Assembly: GCF_000010165.1 (NCBI RefSeq)
Contig: NC_012491.1
Span: 1,006,501-1,070,500 of the forward strand
Direction: 5' to 3'
Length of the DNA stretch: 64,000 nt
From: Brevibacillus brevis NBRC 100599
GTDB lineage: Bacteria; Bacillota; Bacilli; Brevibacillales; Brevibacillaceae
Part shown: in pieces, positions 57,963 through 64,000 of the stretch
How positions within the stretch are numbered: the first letter of the stretch is position 1
Layout of the letters: the number at the start of each line of letters is the position of its first letter
Notes under the pieces: model-generated
Told to the model about the DNA's origin: nothing
Databases searched by the model: none
What the model saw: only the letters and a program-made list of their open reading frames with translations
Translations under genes and position numbers: made by a program

Positions 57963-58409
57963 ATGCAAGCTAGAATCAATCATCGTGCAGTGAATCCCGA
58001 AGCGTATCAAACTATGCTCAAGCTGGAAAAATTCGTGAATGAGAGCGGCTTGGACAAAAAACTGATTGAGTTGATCAAAATTCGTGCCTCCCAAATCAAT
58101 GGCTGCGCTTTTTGCATGGATATGCATACGCAAGATGCGCGCAAGCTAGGTGAGACAGAGCAACGCATTTACTTGCTCAGTGTATGGAGAGAATCCGCGG
58201 TTTACACAGAGGCAGAGCGCGCCGTCCTTGCTCTGACAGAAGCAGTCACTGTCATTACAGCTAACGGTGTTTCAGAAGAGCTTTATCAGCAGGTTCGCGA
58301 GCATTTTGACGAGAACCAGTACGTTTCCCTGATTATGGCAATCAATACGATCAACTGCTGGAACCGAATCGCGATTTCGACAGGAATGAGTGCTCCGTAT
58401 AACAAGTAA
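57963..58409 (+). CDS. Carboxymuconolactone decarboxylase/AhpD-like protein
   Basis: 148 residues; ATG 57963 after GGAGAGG. The AhpD-like redox motif is C-A-F-C with nearby His in KIRASQINGCAFCMDMHTQDARKLGET. Such proteins act in peroxide defence or as alkylhydroperoxidase-type reductases. It is the expected target of the upstream ECF41 sigma factor, and the promoter at 57893 agrees. Monocistronic and followed by a terminator. Confidence 0.93.
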   Translation: MQARINHRAVNPEAYQTMLKLEKFVNESGLDKKLIELIKIRASQINGCAFCMDMHTQDARKLGETEQRIYLLSVWRESAVYTEAERAVLALTEAVTVITANGVSEELYQQVREHFDENQYVSLIMAINTINCWNRIAISTGMSAPYNK

Positions 58410-58422
58410 AGATCAGTCAAGC

Positions 58423-58462
58423 AAAAGACACGCCTCTTATAAAAAGGAGCGTGTCTTTTTTC
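58423..58462. terminator. Bidirectional terminator
   Basis: AAAAGACACGC pairs with GCGTGTCTTTT across 15 bases between convergent genes, with T runs on both strands. Confidence 0.88.
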
Positions 58463-58466
58463 GTTG

Positions 58467-59012
58467 CTATACATCCATCTCGACTTTTCTGCCGGGATAG
58501 AACTGATTCTCTTCGGAAAGTGGGTTACCTTTGGCGGTCAGTGCAGTAGGCGTAATCCGGAAGATGGCGGTTGTACTGCCCATCGAAGAACGATACTTGA
58601 TGACATGCTGCAAAGGCAACGGTTCTGAATAGTAGCCGGGTACGTACTTGTCGATCATGGATTGCATCGCATCGCGCATCTCCTCAGGCTCAGAAACACG
58701 CTCAATTGTTCCGGCGATAAACACACTCATGTAAGCTGTATCGACATGGGCAGGCACAGGTGAGGCGATTGTGCCGTACTCCTCGCAAACACTGAAACAA
58801 ACGCGGTTGTTGCCATTGATCATTTCGATTTTTCTGCCAGAATCCGCGCCGTGAAAATAAATACAGCCATTCCACCAAGCAAAATTCAAAGGCAGAATGT
58901 ACGGCTCGATTTCATTGGACAAGCCGAGATGGCCGACCTTTGCCACTTGCAAAAATTGGTCAATTTGCTCCTGATCAGTAATGGTACGCTTGGAATAACG
59001 AATTGGTATCAT
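58467..59012 (-). CDS. Pyridoxamine 5'-phosphate oxidase-like flavin-binding protein (NimA type)
   Basis: 181 residues. The split-barrel pattern is seen: QFLQVAKVGHLGLSNEIEPYILPLNFAWWNGCIYFHGADSGRKIEMINGNNRVCFSVCEE, then a C-terminal part. This is the PPOX/NimA family of FMN- or F420-binding proteins; some reduce nitro compounds, most are uncharacterised. ATG 59012 is chosen. A terminator is shared with the convergent AhpD-like gene. Confidence 0.88.
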   Translation of the reverse strand: MIPIRYSKRTITDQEQIDQFLQVAKVGHLGLSNEIEPYILPLNFAWWNGCIYFHGADSGRKIEMINGNNRVCFSVCEEYGTIASPVPAHVDTAYMSVFIAGTIERVSEPEEMRDAMQSMIDKYVPGYYSEPLPLQHVIKYRSSMGSTTAIFRITPTALTAKGNPLSEENQFYPGRKVEMDV

Positions 59013-59109
59013 GTCGAGTCCCCCAGTCTGTCGTTGTTATTTTGATCGTAATGGGTATTTGACTAGGAGAACAGGTGCAATTTTGGTAAAAATGAACGGG
59101 TCAGATGAC

Positions 59110-59143
59110 CAAAAAATAACCGCCCTCTTCTAGCAGGGGCGGG
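59110..59143 (-). terminator. Terminator of the membrane hydrolase gene
   Basis: On the minus strand ACCCGCCCC pairs with GGGCGGT and is followed by TATTTTTTGG, 11 bases after the stop codon. Confidence 0.75.
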
Positions 59144-59153
59144 TCTCGTCTTA

Positions 59154-60143
59154 TTACGAGCGTTTGGAGTCCAATTTTTTAGTGAGCTGTTCTTCTCCGC
59201 GGTGGATCCAGCCGACGAAGGAATCGCGGATGGTCAGATCAAAATCGAGGTAGACCACGGCGACGAACATGTAGTGACTTTTCCCTTGAAAACGCGAGCG
59301 GTAGCGCAGATCAATCCATTTGACCTCATAGCCAAAGGAACGCTCCTTTGTTTCTACATGCACATGATGAGTAAAAGCGAGGAAGGACTGGACTTTGTAA
59401 CTTTTCTTGGCTGCCGCAATCCGCTCATTTTCCGGTTTGATGGAGAAGGTGTCCAAGATGACGACGTCCCCGGAAATGACTTCACCTACATACCAATGCT
59501 GCTCTGTCTTTGCGACGAAGGTCCAATACGTCCAGGAAAGAGTAGGGATGATGGTGAAGGTACCAGCTTTCCCGATTCGTTGGCGAACTAGCTCCGTCGT
59601 ACGTCTTTGCACCTGACAACGCCAGTAGTAGTATCCGGCAATGATCACGTATATCCATAAAAAGACGTGTCCAGGATGCGCGCCTGCCGCCCATAGCATA
59701 AAACCGACGAGATGAGCAGCGAAAATGAACGGATCGAAAATGAAAATGGCGTTGAGCGCCACCCATTTGTCGCGAAACGGGTACAGGCCCTTTGTGCCAT
59801 AGGAATTGAACAAATCAACGAATACGTGTAAACAGACGGCCAGGAATATCCAGCCGAGCAAATGCAGCCAATGGGGCTGTGGCATCATGGCCTGGATGAG
59901 AACAAAAATGGCTCCAGTCCAGAGAAATAAAGCGGGAACCGAGTGAGAAACGCCTCGGTGGTTGCGAATGTAGGCAGCGGTACCACGAAGGCGGACTAGG
60001 CCATCCAAATCAGGTGCCTGCGAGCCAATGACCGTACCAATCATGACGGCCATTCCAAGTGACGGAGTAGAAGCTACGACAGGATCAAGATAGGCGAGCC
60101 CGGCCAATCCAAAGCCCATGGCAAAATGTGTGGCTGTATCCAT
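59154..60143 (-). CDS. Membrane-bound metal-dependent hydrolase (YdjM/YvsG type)
   Basis: About 329 residues from ATG 60143; a GTG at 60173 is an alternative. The start DTATHFAMGFGLAGLAYLDP and GSQAPDLDGLVRLRGTAAYIRNHRGVSHSVPALFLW, with H, D-x-D and H-R-G-x-S-H, are the DUF457/YdjM-type metal site. Several membrane helices follow, then a soluble ~120-residue tail. Function in vivo unknown; the fold is linked to LexA-regulated YdjM in E. coli and YvsG in Bacillus. Monocistronic. Confidence 0.85.
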   Translation of the reverse strand: MDTATHFAMGFGLAGLAYLDPVVASTPSLGMAVMIGTVIGSQAPDLDGLVRLRGTAAYIRNHRGVSHSVPALFLWTGAIFVLIQAMMPQPHWLHLLGWIFLAVCLHVFVDLFNSYGTKGLYPFRDKWVALNAIFIFDPFIFAAHLVGFMLWAAGAHPGHVFLWIYVIIAGYYYWRCQVQRRTTELVRQRIGKAGTFTIIPTLSWTYWTFVAKTEQHWYVGEVISGDVVILDTFSIKPENERIAAAKKSYKVQSFLAFTHHVHVETKERSFGYEVKWIDLRYRSRFQGKSHYMFVAVVYLDFDLTIRDSFVGWIHRGEEQLTKKLDSKRS

Positions 60144-60302
60144 GGAATCGTTGTCTTCCTCCCTTCCTTCCACTGTTATTGTTTATTATAGCGTTTGCCT
60201 AAGGTTAATTCCCGCCCGTTCTGAAAATATTTGTGTGCTTGTTCGTACGGGGTGGGAAAGGTATGATGAAAGCGTTGAATCGGTAAAGGAGGAACACGTC
60301 GC

Positions 60303-60584
60303 ATGCTAACGGTTTTCATTGAATACAAGCTGGATACTGAAAAACGAAGTCACGCTCTGCGATTGCTCACCTCGATGGCTGGGCGAATGGAAGCGATGGG
60401 TGCACATCAGTATCGCTTAATGGAGGGCCTGGATCAGCCCGGTCTGTTTGTCGAAACATTTGAGGTCGAGACTGTTCAAATATACGAAGAAATCAAGGCA
60501 AACCGATTGGCAGATCAAGACTTTTGCGACTGTATTTCTGGCGGAGCTGCAAAACTGCATGTGTGGGCGTTTCGTCCCGCTTAA
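60303..60584 (+). CDS. Small dimeric alpha-beta barrel-like protein (93 aa)
   Basis: ATG 60303 follows AAAGGAGG. The pattern MLTVFIEYKLDTEKRSHALRLLTSMAGRMEAMGAHQYRLMEGLDQPGLFVETFEVETVQIYEEIKANRLAD has the strand-helix-strand-strand-helix arrangement of antibiotic-biosynthesis-monooxygenase or NIPSNAP-like dimeric barrels. No catalytic residue can be assigned. It lies 31 bases ahead of mutY, probably in one operon. Confidence 0.7.
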   Translation: MLTVFIEYKLDTEKRSHALRLLTSMAGRMEAMGAHQYRLMEGLDQPGLFVETFEVETVQIYEEIKANRLADQDFCDCISGGAAKLHVWAFRPA

Positions 60585-60615
60585 ACTGGGTTGAAAAGGA
60601 GTAGAGTAAACGGAA

Positions 60616-61722
60616 ATGGCGAGAAAAAAAGAAAGCTTGAAATATGCACTTCCTGAACAATTTCATGTGTTCGGCTTTGCTCAGGATTTGCTAGCCTGGT
60701 ACGACTCACAAAAGCGGGATTTGCCTTGGCGGATCAACAAAGACCCATATCGTATCTGGGTATCGGAGATTATGCTTCAGCAAACACGCGTAGAGACCGT
60801 TAAACCTTATTATGCGAATTTCATGGAGAAATTTCCGACAGTGAGTGAGTTAGCGAAAGCACCCGAGGAAGATGTCTTAAAAGCGTGGGAAGGACTCGGT
60901 TACTACTCCCGCGCGCGCAATCTTCAAGCTGCAGCCCGCGAGGTAACGGTTCGCTATGGAGGCGTTGTGCCGGATACACCAGAAGAGATTGCTACACTAA
61001 AAGGTGTCGGGCCGTATACAGCAGGTGCCATTCTTAGCATTGCCTATGAAAAGGCGGAGCCGGCTGTGGATGGAAATGTTATGCGTGTTTTTTCACGTCT
61101 GCTGTATTTAACCGATGACATTGCCAAGCCTGCCACAAGAATCAAAATTGAACATCTCGTACGCCAAGTCATTCCAGAGGGAAGAGCGGGAGATTTCAAT
61201 CAGGCTTTAATGGAGCTGGGAGCGATGGTCTGTGTTCCACGCACTCCGCAATGCTTGACCTGTCCGGTGTTTGACTACTGTATGGCGCGCCAAGAAGGAG
61301 TGGCAGAAGAGCTGCCGGTCAAAGGCAAAGCCAAACCTCCACGTCCTGTTGATCTGCAAGTAGGCATTATCATTCGCGACGGCAAAGTATTGATGAACAA
61401 GCGTCCCGATCAGGGGCTACTCGCCGGCATGTGGGAATTCCCTACTGTTGAAACCGAACAGGAAAGTGATGCTGCCAAGCAGGAGGCACTTGCAGCTGGT
61501 TTGCGTGAACGATTCGGAATCGATGTAGAAGTCATGCAGCCGTTAGGTACGGTTCAGCACGTCTTCTCCCATTTGCAGTGGAACATGCAAGTATGGTCCT
61601 GTGACTGGATCGAAGGGGAAGAGCTCCCCGCTCATGCAAGATACGCTGCTTGGGAGGAATTAGATGCTTACACCATTCCGATGGCGCATCAAAAAATTCG
61701 TGAGCTGTTGGGACAAAAATAA
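60616..61722 (+). CDS. mutY: A/G-specific adenine glycosylase
   Basis: 368 residues. The helix-hairpin-helix glycosylase core has the catalytic glutamate in WVSEIMLQQTRVETV, the HhH in LKGVGPYTAGAILSIAYEKAEPAVDGNVMRVFSRL (with the catalytic Asp), and the iron-sulfur loop CVPRTPQCLTCPVFDYC. The C-terminal NUDIX-like domain (VGIIIRDGKVLMNKRPDQGLLAGMWEFPTVE) recognises 8-oxoguanine. It removes adenine paired with 8-oxoG. ATG 60616. A terminator follows. Confidence 0.96.
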   Translation: MARKKESLKYALPEQFHVFGFAQDLLAWYDSQKRDLPWRINKDPYRIWVSEIMLQQTRVETVKPYYANFMEKFPTVSELAKAPEEDVLKAWEGLGYYSRARNLQAAAREVTVRYGGVVPDTPEEIATLKGVGPYTAGAILSIAYEKAEPAVDGNVMRVFSRLLYLTDDIAKPATRIKIEHLVRQVIPEGRAGDFNQALMELGAMVCVPRTPQCLTCPVFDYCMARQEGVAEELPVKGKAKPPRPVDLQVGIIIRDGKVLMNKRPDQGLLAGMWEFPTVETEQESDAAKQEALAAGLRERFGIDVEVMQPLGTVQHVFSHLQWNMQVWSCDWIEGEELPAHARYAAWEELDAYTIPMAHQKIRELLGQK

Positions 61723-61731
61723 CAGGTAGGC

Positions 61732-61762
61732 AAAGCTGTCGAGCATTTTTCGGCAGCTTTTA
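61732..61762. terminator. Bidirectional terminator between mutY and the HAD gene
   Basis: AAAGCTGTCGA pairs with TCGGCAGCTTT around seven bases, followed by TATTTATTT on the plus strand. Confidence 0.8.
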
Positions 61763-61763
61763 T

Positions 61764-62540
61764 TTATTTCATCAGACCGATGTGACGCAAGCCGTGAGAT
61801 ATACCGCCATCATCGACGTGGCGCGTGACGTAATTGGCATGCGGCAACAAAGCTTCATGCGCATTACCCATGGCGATTCCCATCCCGACATAAGAGAGCA
61901 TCTCTTTGTCATTCAGACCGTCTCCAAAAGCAACTGCCTTGCTTGGAGCAAGCCCGATATGGGAGAGAAGCGCTTCAATACCAAGCGCTTTTGAACCGCC
62001 TTTCGCAAAAACATCCATACAATACTCATGCCAGCGTATAAACGAGAGAGCGGGAAGCTCTTCTCTATATTGCTGCTCATGCGCATCTGGTGTAAACAAC
62101 AGCGCTTGATAAATATTTTCAGAATGGGCGAAATCCGCATTGTGATCGGGGGAATCAAGCTTCAATTGCTGAAAGGTCCAATCCAAATACGGATGCTCCT
62201 TATGGGTAGAAAAGCCCGCCGTACTGCCTTGAAACAGGATAGGATGGTCGTGCTGGGCCGCAATCTGTTGCAATTGATCGAGTGTTTTGGTCGGGATGGG
62301 GCGATCATAAATGGTTGTTCCTTGATAGACGACATATGCGCCATTGCAACTGACATACGAGTCGATGCCGCACTGTTTGGCAAGCTCGTCAAAATAATAA
62401 TGAGCTCTACCTGTTGCTAAGACGACCTCGATCTTGTTTCTTTGCAGCTCTTGAATGGCTTCGAGTGTATCCGGTGGTATGACTTTCTCTTCGTTGATGA
62501 GTGTCCCATCAATGTCTAAAAAGACGATTTGATACTCCAT
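61764..62540 (-). CDS. Cof-type HAD-IIB phosphatase
   Basis: 258 residues from ATG 62540 (GGGGAG seven bases upstream; the earlier in-frame start lacks an RBS). Motif I is VFLDIDGTLINEEK, motif II ATGRAHY, the IIB cap is in the middle, motif III lysine is KGGSKALGIE, and motif IV is FGDGLNDKEML. Cof/YidA-type HADs dephosphorylate sugar phosphates, FMN or PLP; the substrate is not known. Single gene. Confidence 0.93.
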   Translation of the reverse strand: MEYQIVFLDIDGTLINEEKVIPPDTLEAIQELQRNKIEVVLATGRAHYYFDELAKQCGIDSYVSCNGAYVVYQGTTIYDRPIPTKTLDQLQQIAAQHDHPILFQGSTAGFSTHKEHPYLDWTFQQLKLDSPDHNADFAHSENIYQALLFTPDAHEQQYREELPALSFIRWHEYCMDVFAKGGSKALGIEALLSHIGLAPSKAVAFGDGLNDKEMLSYVGMGIAMGNAHEALLPHANYVTRHVDDGGISHGLRHIGLMK

Positions 62541-62613
62541 GATTTCACTCCCCACTTTTCTCTTTTGAATCCATTATAAAGCTTCGAGAGAGGGGAAGAG
62601 CAGTGGAAAATAA

Positions 62614-62643
62614 AAAGATCATGCCCCCGCAGACATGATCTTT
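62614..62643. terminator. Bidirectional terminator
   Basis: AAAGATCATG pairs with CATGATCTTT around ten bases; it serves the small ORFs upstream on the minus strand. Confidence 0.75.
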
Positions 62644-62659
62644 GTGAAACTGTTACTTT

Positions 62660-62818
62660 TTATCGAATCAAAAACTCTGGAAATTGTGTCACGATCTGAT
62701 GCTTTTGTTCTTCGATGCGTTTCAGCGCTTGTTGTTGCATGTATTTTGCTTCAAGCTGCTTCGGTGTCAATTTCCGTTTCTCAATAATGATTGTGAAGAA
62801 AATCATTGGAATGTACAT
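62660..62818 (-). CDS. YrzI-like small protein 1 (52 aa)
   Basis: ATG 62818 follows GGGAGGG. The product starts MYIPMIFFTIIIEKRKLTPK and continues with a charged helix ending FPEFLIR. The N-terminal hydrophobic 'IFFTIxIEKRKL' segment matches the YrzI family of Bacillus, tiny membrane-associated proteins often found in arrays. Function unknown. A terminator follows 16 bases after the stop. A relative with the same start pattern lies at 62956-63108. Confidence 0.65.
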   Translation of the reverse strand: MYIPMIFFTIIIEKRKLTPKQLEAKYMQQQALKRIEEQKHQIVTQFPEFLIR

Positions 62819-62853
62819 GAGTGTATCCCTCCCATCCCGTTAGTTTGGTGCAG

Positions 62854-62919
62854 TCAGCTACCGTCTATCGCTTTGACTCCTGTAAACCTCATCATCTGAC
62901 GCCGTTGTTTGTTTTTCAT
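62854..62919 (-). CDS. Tiny ORF (21 aa) in the small-protein array
   Basis: ATG 62919 follows AGGAGGG. The peptide is MKNKQRRQMMRFTGVKAIDGS, strongly basic at the start. The strong RBS and its place between two YrzI-like genes argue that it is translated, but homologs cannot be judged. Confidence 0.4.
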   Translation of the reverse strand: MKNKQRRQMMRFTGVKAIDGS

Positions 62920-62955
62920 ACTAAAATCCCTCCTGTAGTCAAGTAGTGGTGTCCA

Positions 62956-63108
62956 TTAAATGCGGCTCACAAATTGTGCAGCTTCAAAAGCGTGTTCTTC
63001 GGCGCGTTCTTCGAGATAGCGACAGCGAGCAGATTCTGCGAAAAGTTTCTCTGCTTGTTCCTTATTGCGTTCAATCTTGACAGTGAAAAGCAAAAAGTTC
63101 AGTACCAT
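62956..63108 (-). CDS. YrzI-like small protein 2 (50 aa)
   Basis: ATG 63108 follows AAAGGGGGTGA. The product starts MVLNFLLFTVKIERNKEQAE and ends with a charged, Glu/Ala-rich helix (FEAAQFVSRI). The hydrophobic start with 'LxFTVxIER' parallels the protein at 62660 and the YrzI family. Probably membrane-associated; function unknown. Confidence 0.6.
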   Translation of the reverse strand: MVLNFLLFTVKIERNKEQAEKLFAESARCRYLEERAEEHAFEAAQFVSRI

Positions 63109-63158
63109 TACCAATCACCCCCTTTCAAGGTGGAAAATGTTAATTCATGAGAAAGAAA

Positions 63159-63258
63159 AAGACCACGGGCGAAAGCCTGCGGTCTTCTGGCAACAAAAAC
63201 GGACATGCCGTTTTGAAGAGCATAGAAAGACCACAAGCAACAACGCCTGTGGTCGGTA
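63159..63258 (-). terminator. Three consecutive hairpins between small ORFs
   Basis: AAGACCACGGGC-GAAA-GCCTGCGGTCTT (63159-63186) ends in TTTTTC on the minus strand and is a good terminator. AAAACGG-5-CCGTTTT (63196-63214) and GACCACA-12-TGTGGTC (63229-63254) precede it. The GACCACA-type arms of the first and third resemble each other. Confidence 0.6.
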
Positions 63259-63292
63259 ATAGACGAAAAGGAAATGTTGAAGAGTACGAATA

Positions 63293-63394
63293 CTACTGGA
63301 ATTCGTCGACCCAGGAGGCGCTGCTATATTCAGTTGTAACATCCACAAGACGATCAATAAGAGCTGGTGCTAGATTCAATGCCATCATCATCAT
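63293..63394 (-). CDS. Tiny ORF (33 aa) at the head of the array
   Basis: The ATG at 63394 follows GGAAGGAGG. The product is MMMMALNLAPALIDRLVDVT continuing with TEYSSASWVDEFQ; an amphipathic helix with an acidic end. It is followed by terminator hairpins, so it forms its own unit. Not recognised. Confidence 0.4.
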   Translation of the reverse strand: MMMMALNLAPALIDRLVDVTTEYSSASWVDEFQ

Positions 63395-63624
63395 GGTGCT
63401 GCCTCCTTCCGAAGTAGTAGTGTGTGGAACGTACTTTTAGAATATGGCATTTTTTTCTTGTTGTAAAGCGATTTTTTACCTATTTCTAGAAGAAAGTATA
63501 TTCTGAATATAATAAAAGATAATAAAAAATAAACAAATGTGTAGTCTGGTGAGCAATGGAAAGTTTACAATGAGACATATAGCGGATAAACATATCATGA
63601 CACACAGAAAGGTGATATTAGCGA

Positions 63625-64000
63625 ATGAAAACCCCCAGACTCACTGTGAAATCGAAGCTAATCGCTACATTTTCCACAATATTAGTGATCCCCATGCTTT
63701 TGCTTGGGCTGCTCTCTTATCAGAGTGCCAAGACAGAGCTGTCAAATGAATTGCTTACGACTGCCTCTGAAAATGTTCGGTTGGTAGACGCGCTTTTGAA
63801 TCGGACACTGATGGAGCAATCAAGGAATGTGGGGTGGATCGCTGCTGATATTGTACGCAAAGACATTCAGGAAGAGAACAGGGTGATCACCAAAAAGAAA
63901 TTGCAGCGTTTTCTCGCTTTAAACTCGGAAGTGAGTGAAGCGTATATCGGGGACGAGAATGGCGGCATGATGACTGCAACCGACTCCAAGCTCCCGGACG
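63625..64000 (+). CDS. Methyl-accepting chemotaxis-type receptor, N-terminal part (3' end outside window)
   Basis: ATG 63625 follows AAAGGTGAT. The frame stays open to the window end (125 codons). It begins MKTPRLTVKSKLIATFSTIL with a membrane helix (LIATFSTILVIPMLLLGLLSYQS) and a periplasm-type sensor segment: ELSNELLTTASENVRLVDALLNRTLMEQSRNVGWIAADIV. This is the usual start of dCache-type methyl-accepting chemotaxis proteins. The signalling domain would lie beyond the window, so a histidine kinase or GGDEF protein with the same sensor is not excluded. Confidence 0.75.
   Translation, partial: MKTPRLTVKSKLIATFSTILVIPMLLLGLLSYQSAKTELSNELLTTASENVRLVDALLNRTLMEQSRNVGWIAADIVRKDIQEENRVITKKKLQRFLALNSEVSEAYIGDENGGMMTATDSKLPD

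Noticed and set aside
63558-63590. Possible SigD promoter (GGAAAGTTT ... GCGGATAA) before the chemotaxis receptor
   Set aside because: The spacing between the two blocks is about four bases too long and the -10 block deviates from GCCGATAA.

Overview
The window looks like a chromosomal segment of a spore-forming Firmicute close to Brevibacillus (inference). The grounds are strong AGGAGG-type ribosome binding sites, frequent TTG and GTG starts, T-box leaders, a c-di-AMP riboswitch, a Lia-type envelope-stress operon, YhfH/YneF/YrzI-type small proteins and many YcdB/PepSY-type secreted proteins. No rRNA, tRNA or CRISPR array was seen.

Layout. 1-1.2 kb: end of an ABC ATPase and a FrnE-like DsbA protein. 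1.2-5 kb: a three-gene module (secreted YcdB-like protein, ECF sigma factor, membrane-anchored YcdB-like protein) behind an ECF-type promoter. 5-10.6 kb: a Gfo/Idh oxidoreductase divergent from a WYL regulator, acetyltransferases, a nucleotidyltransferase and a SUFU-domain protein. 10.8-12.4 kb: a second sigma/anti-sigma-like pair. 12.5-18.6 kb: a broken histidine-kinase tail, TatD, a DUF1259-like protein, a two-repeat secreted protein, an ABC exporter and an AlkD-like protein. 18.7-20.7 kb: a TrmB-type regulator and azlCD, tied together by three copies of the palindrome GTTAT-N4-ATAAC. 21.5-26.7 kb: an AT-rich accessory island with an IS200/IS605 element (tnpA, tnpB), gene fragments, an IS3-type remnant and a two-gene nuclease operon.

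26.8-34 kb: rlmD, T-box-controlled ilvA, a YhfH-like zinc protein, bioY behind a BirA-type operator, and a cytochrome P450. 34-37 kb: a two-component system and an NlpC/P60 endopeptidase under a c-di-AMP riboswitch. 37.5-42.1 kb: a lia-like operon (liaI-like, liaH, methyltransferase, liaF, liaS, liaR). 42-47 kb: a PrpE-like phosphatase, an endolysin-like amidase, small membrane proteins, and a LysR regulator with an MFS exporter. 47-49.2 kb: leuA behind two tandem leucine T-boxes. 49.3-53.1 kb: a second copy of the YcdB/sigma/YcdB module with the same promoter sequence pattern. 53.1-54.45 kb: about 1.3 kb of non-coding, heavily structured DNA with two tandem ~492-bp palindromic elements. 54.5-64 kb: TauE/SafE exporter, sodA, a dioxygenase/ECF41 sigma/AhpD-like cluster with a recognisable ECF41 promoter, a PPOX protein, a membrane hydrolase, mutY, a HAD phosphatase, an array of tiny proteins, and the start of a chemotaxis receptor.

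The most unusual features are the tandem palindromic elements next to a three-way-junction-like hairpin cluster, the duplicated sigma/YcdB modules sharing one promoter pattern, the nuclease pair in the accessory island, and the array of tiny ORFs near 63 kb.
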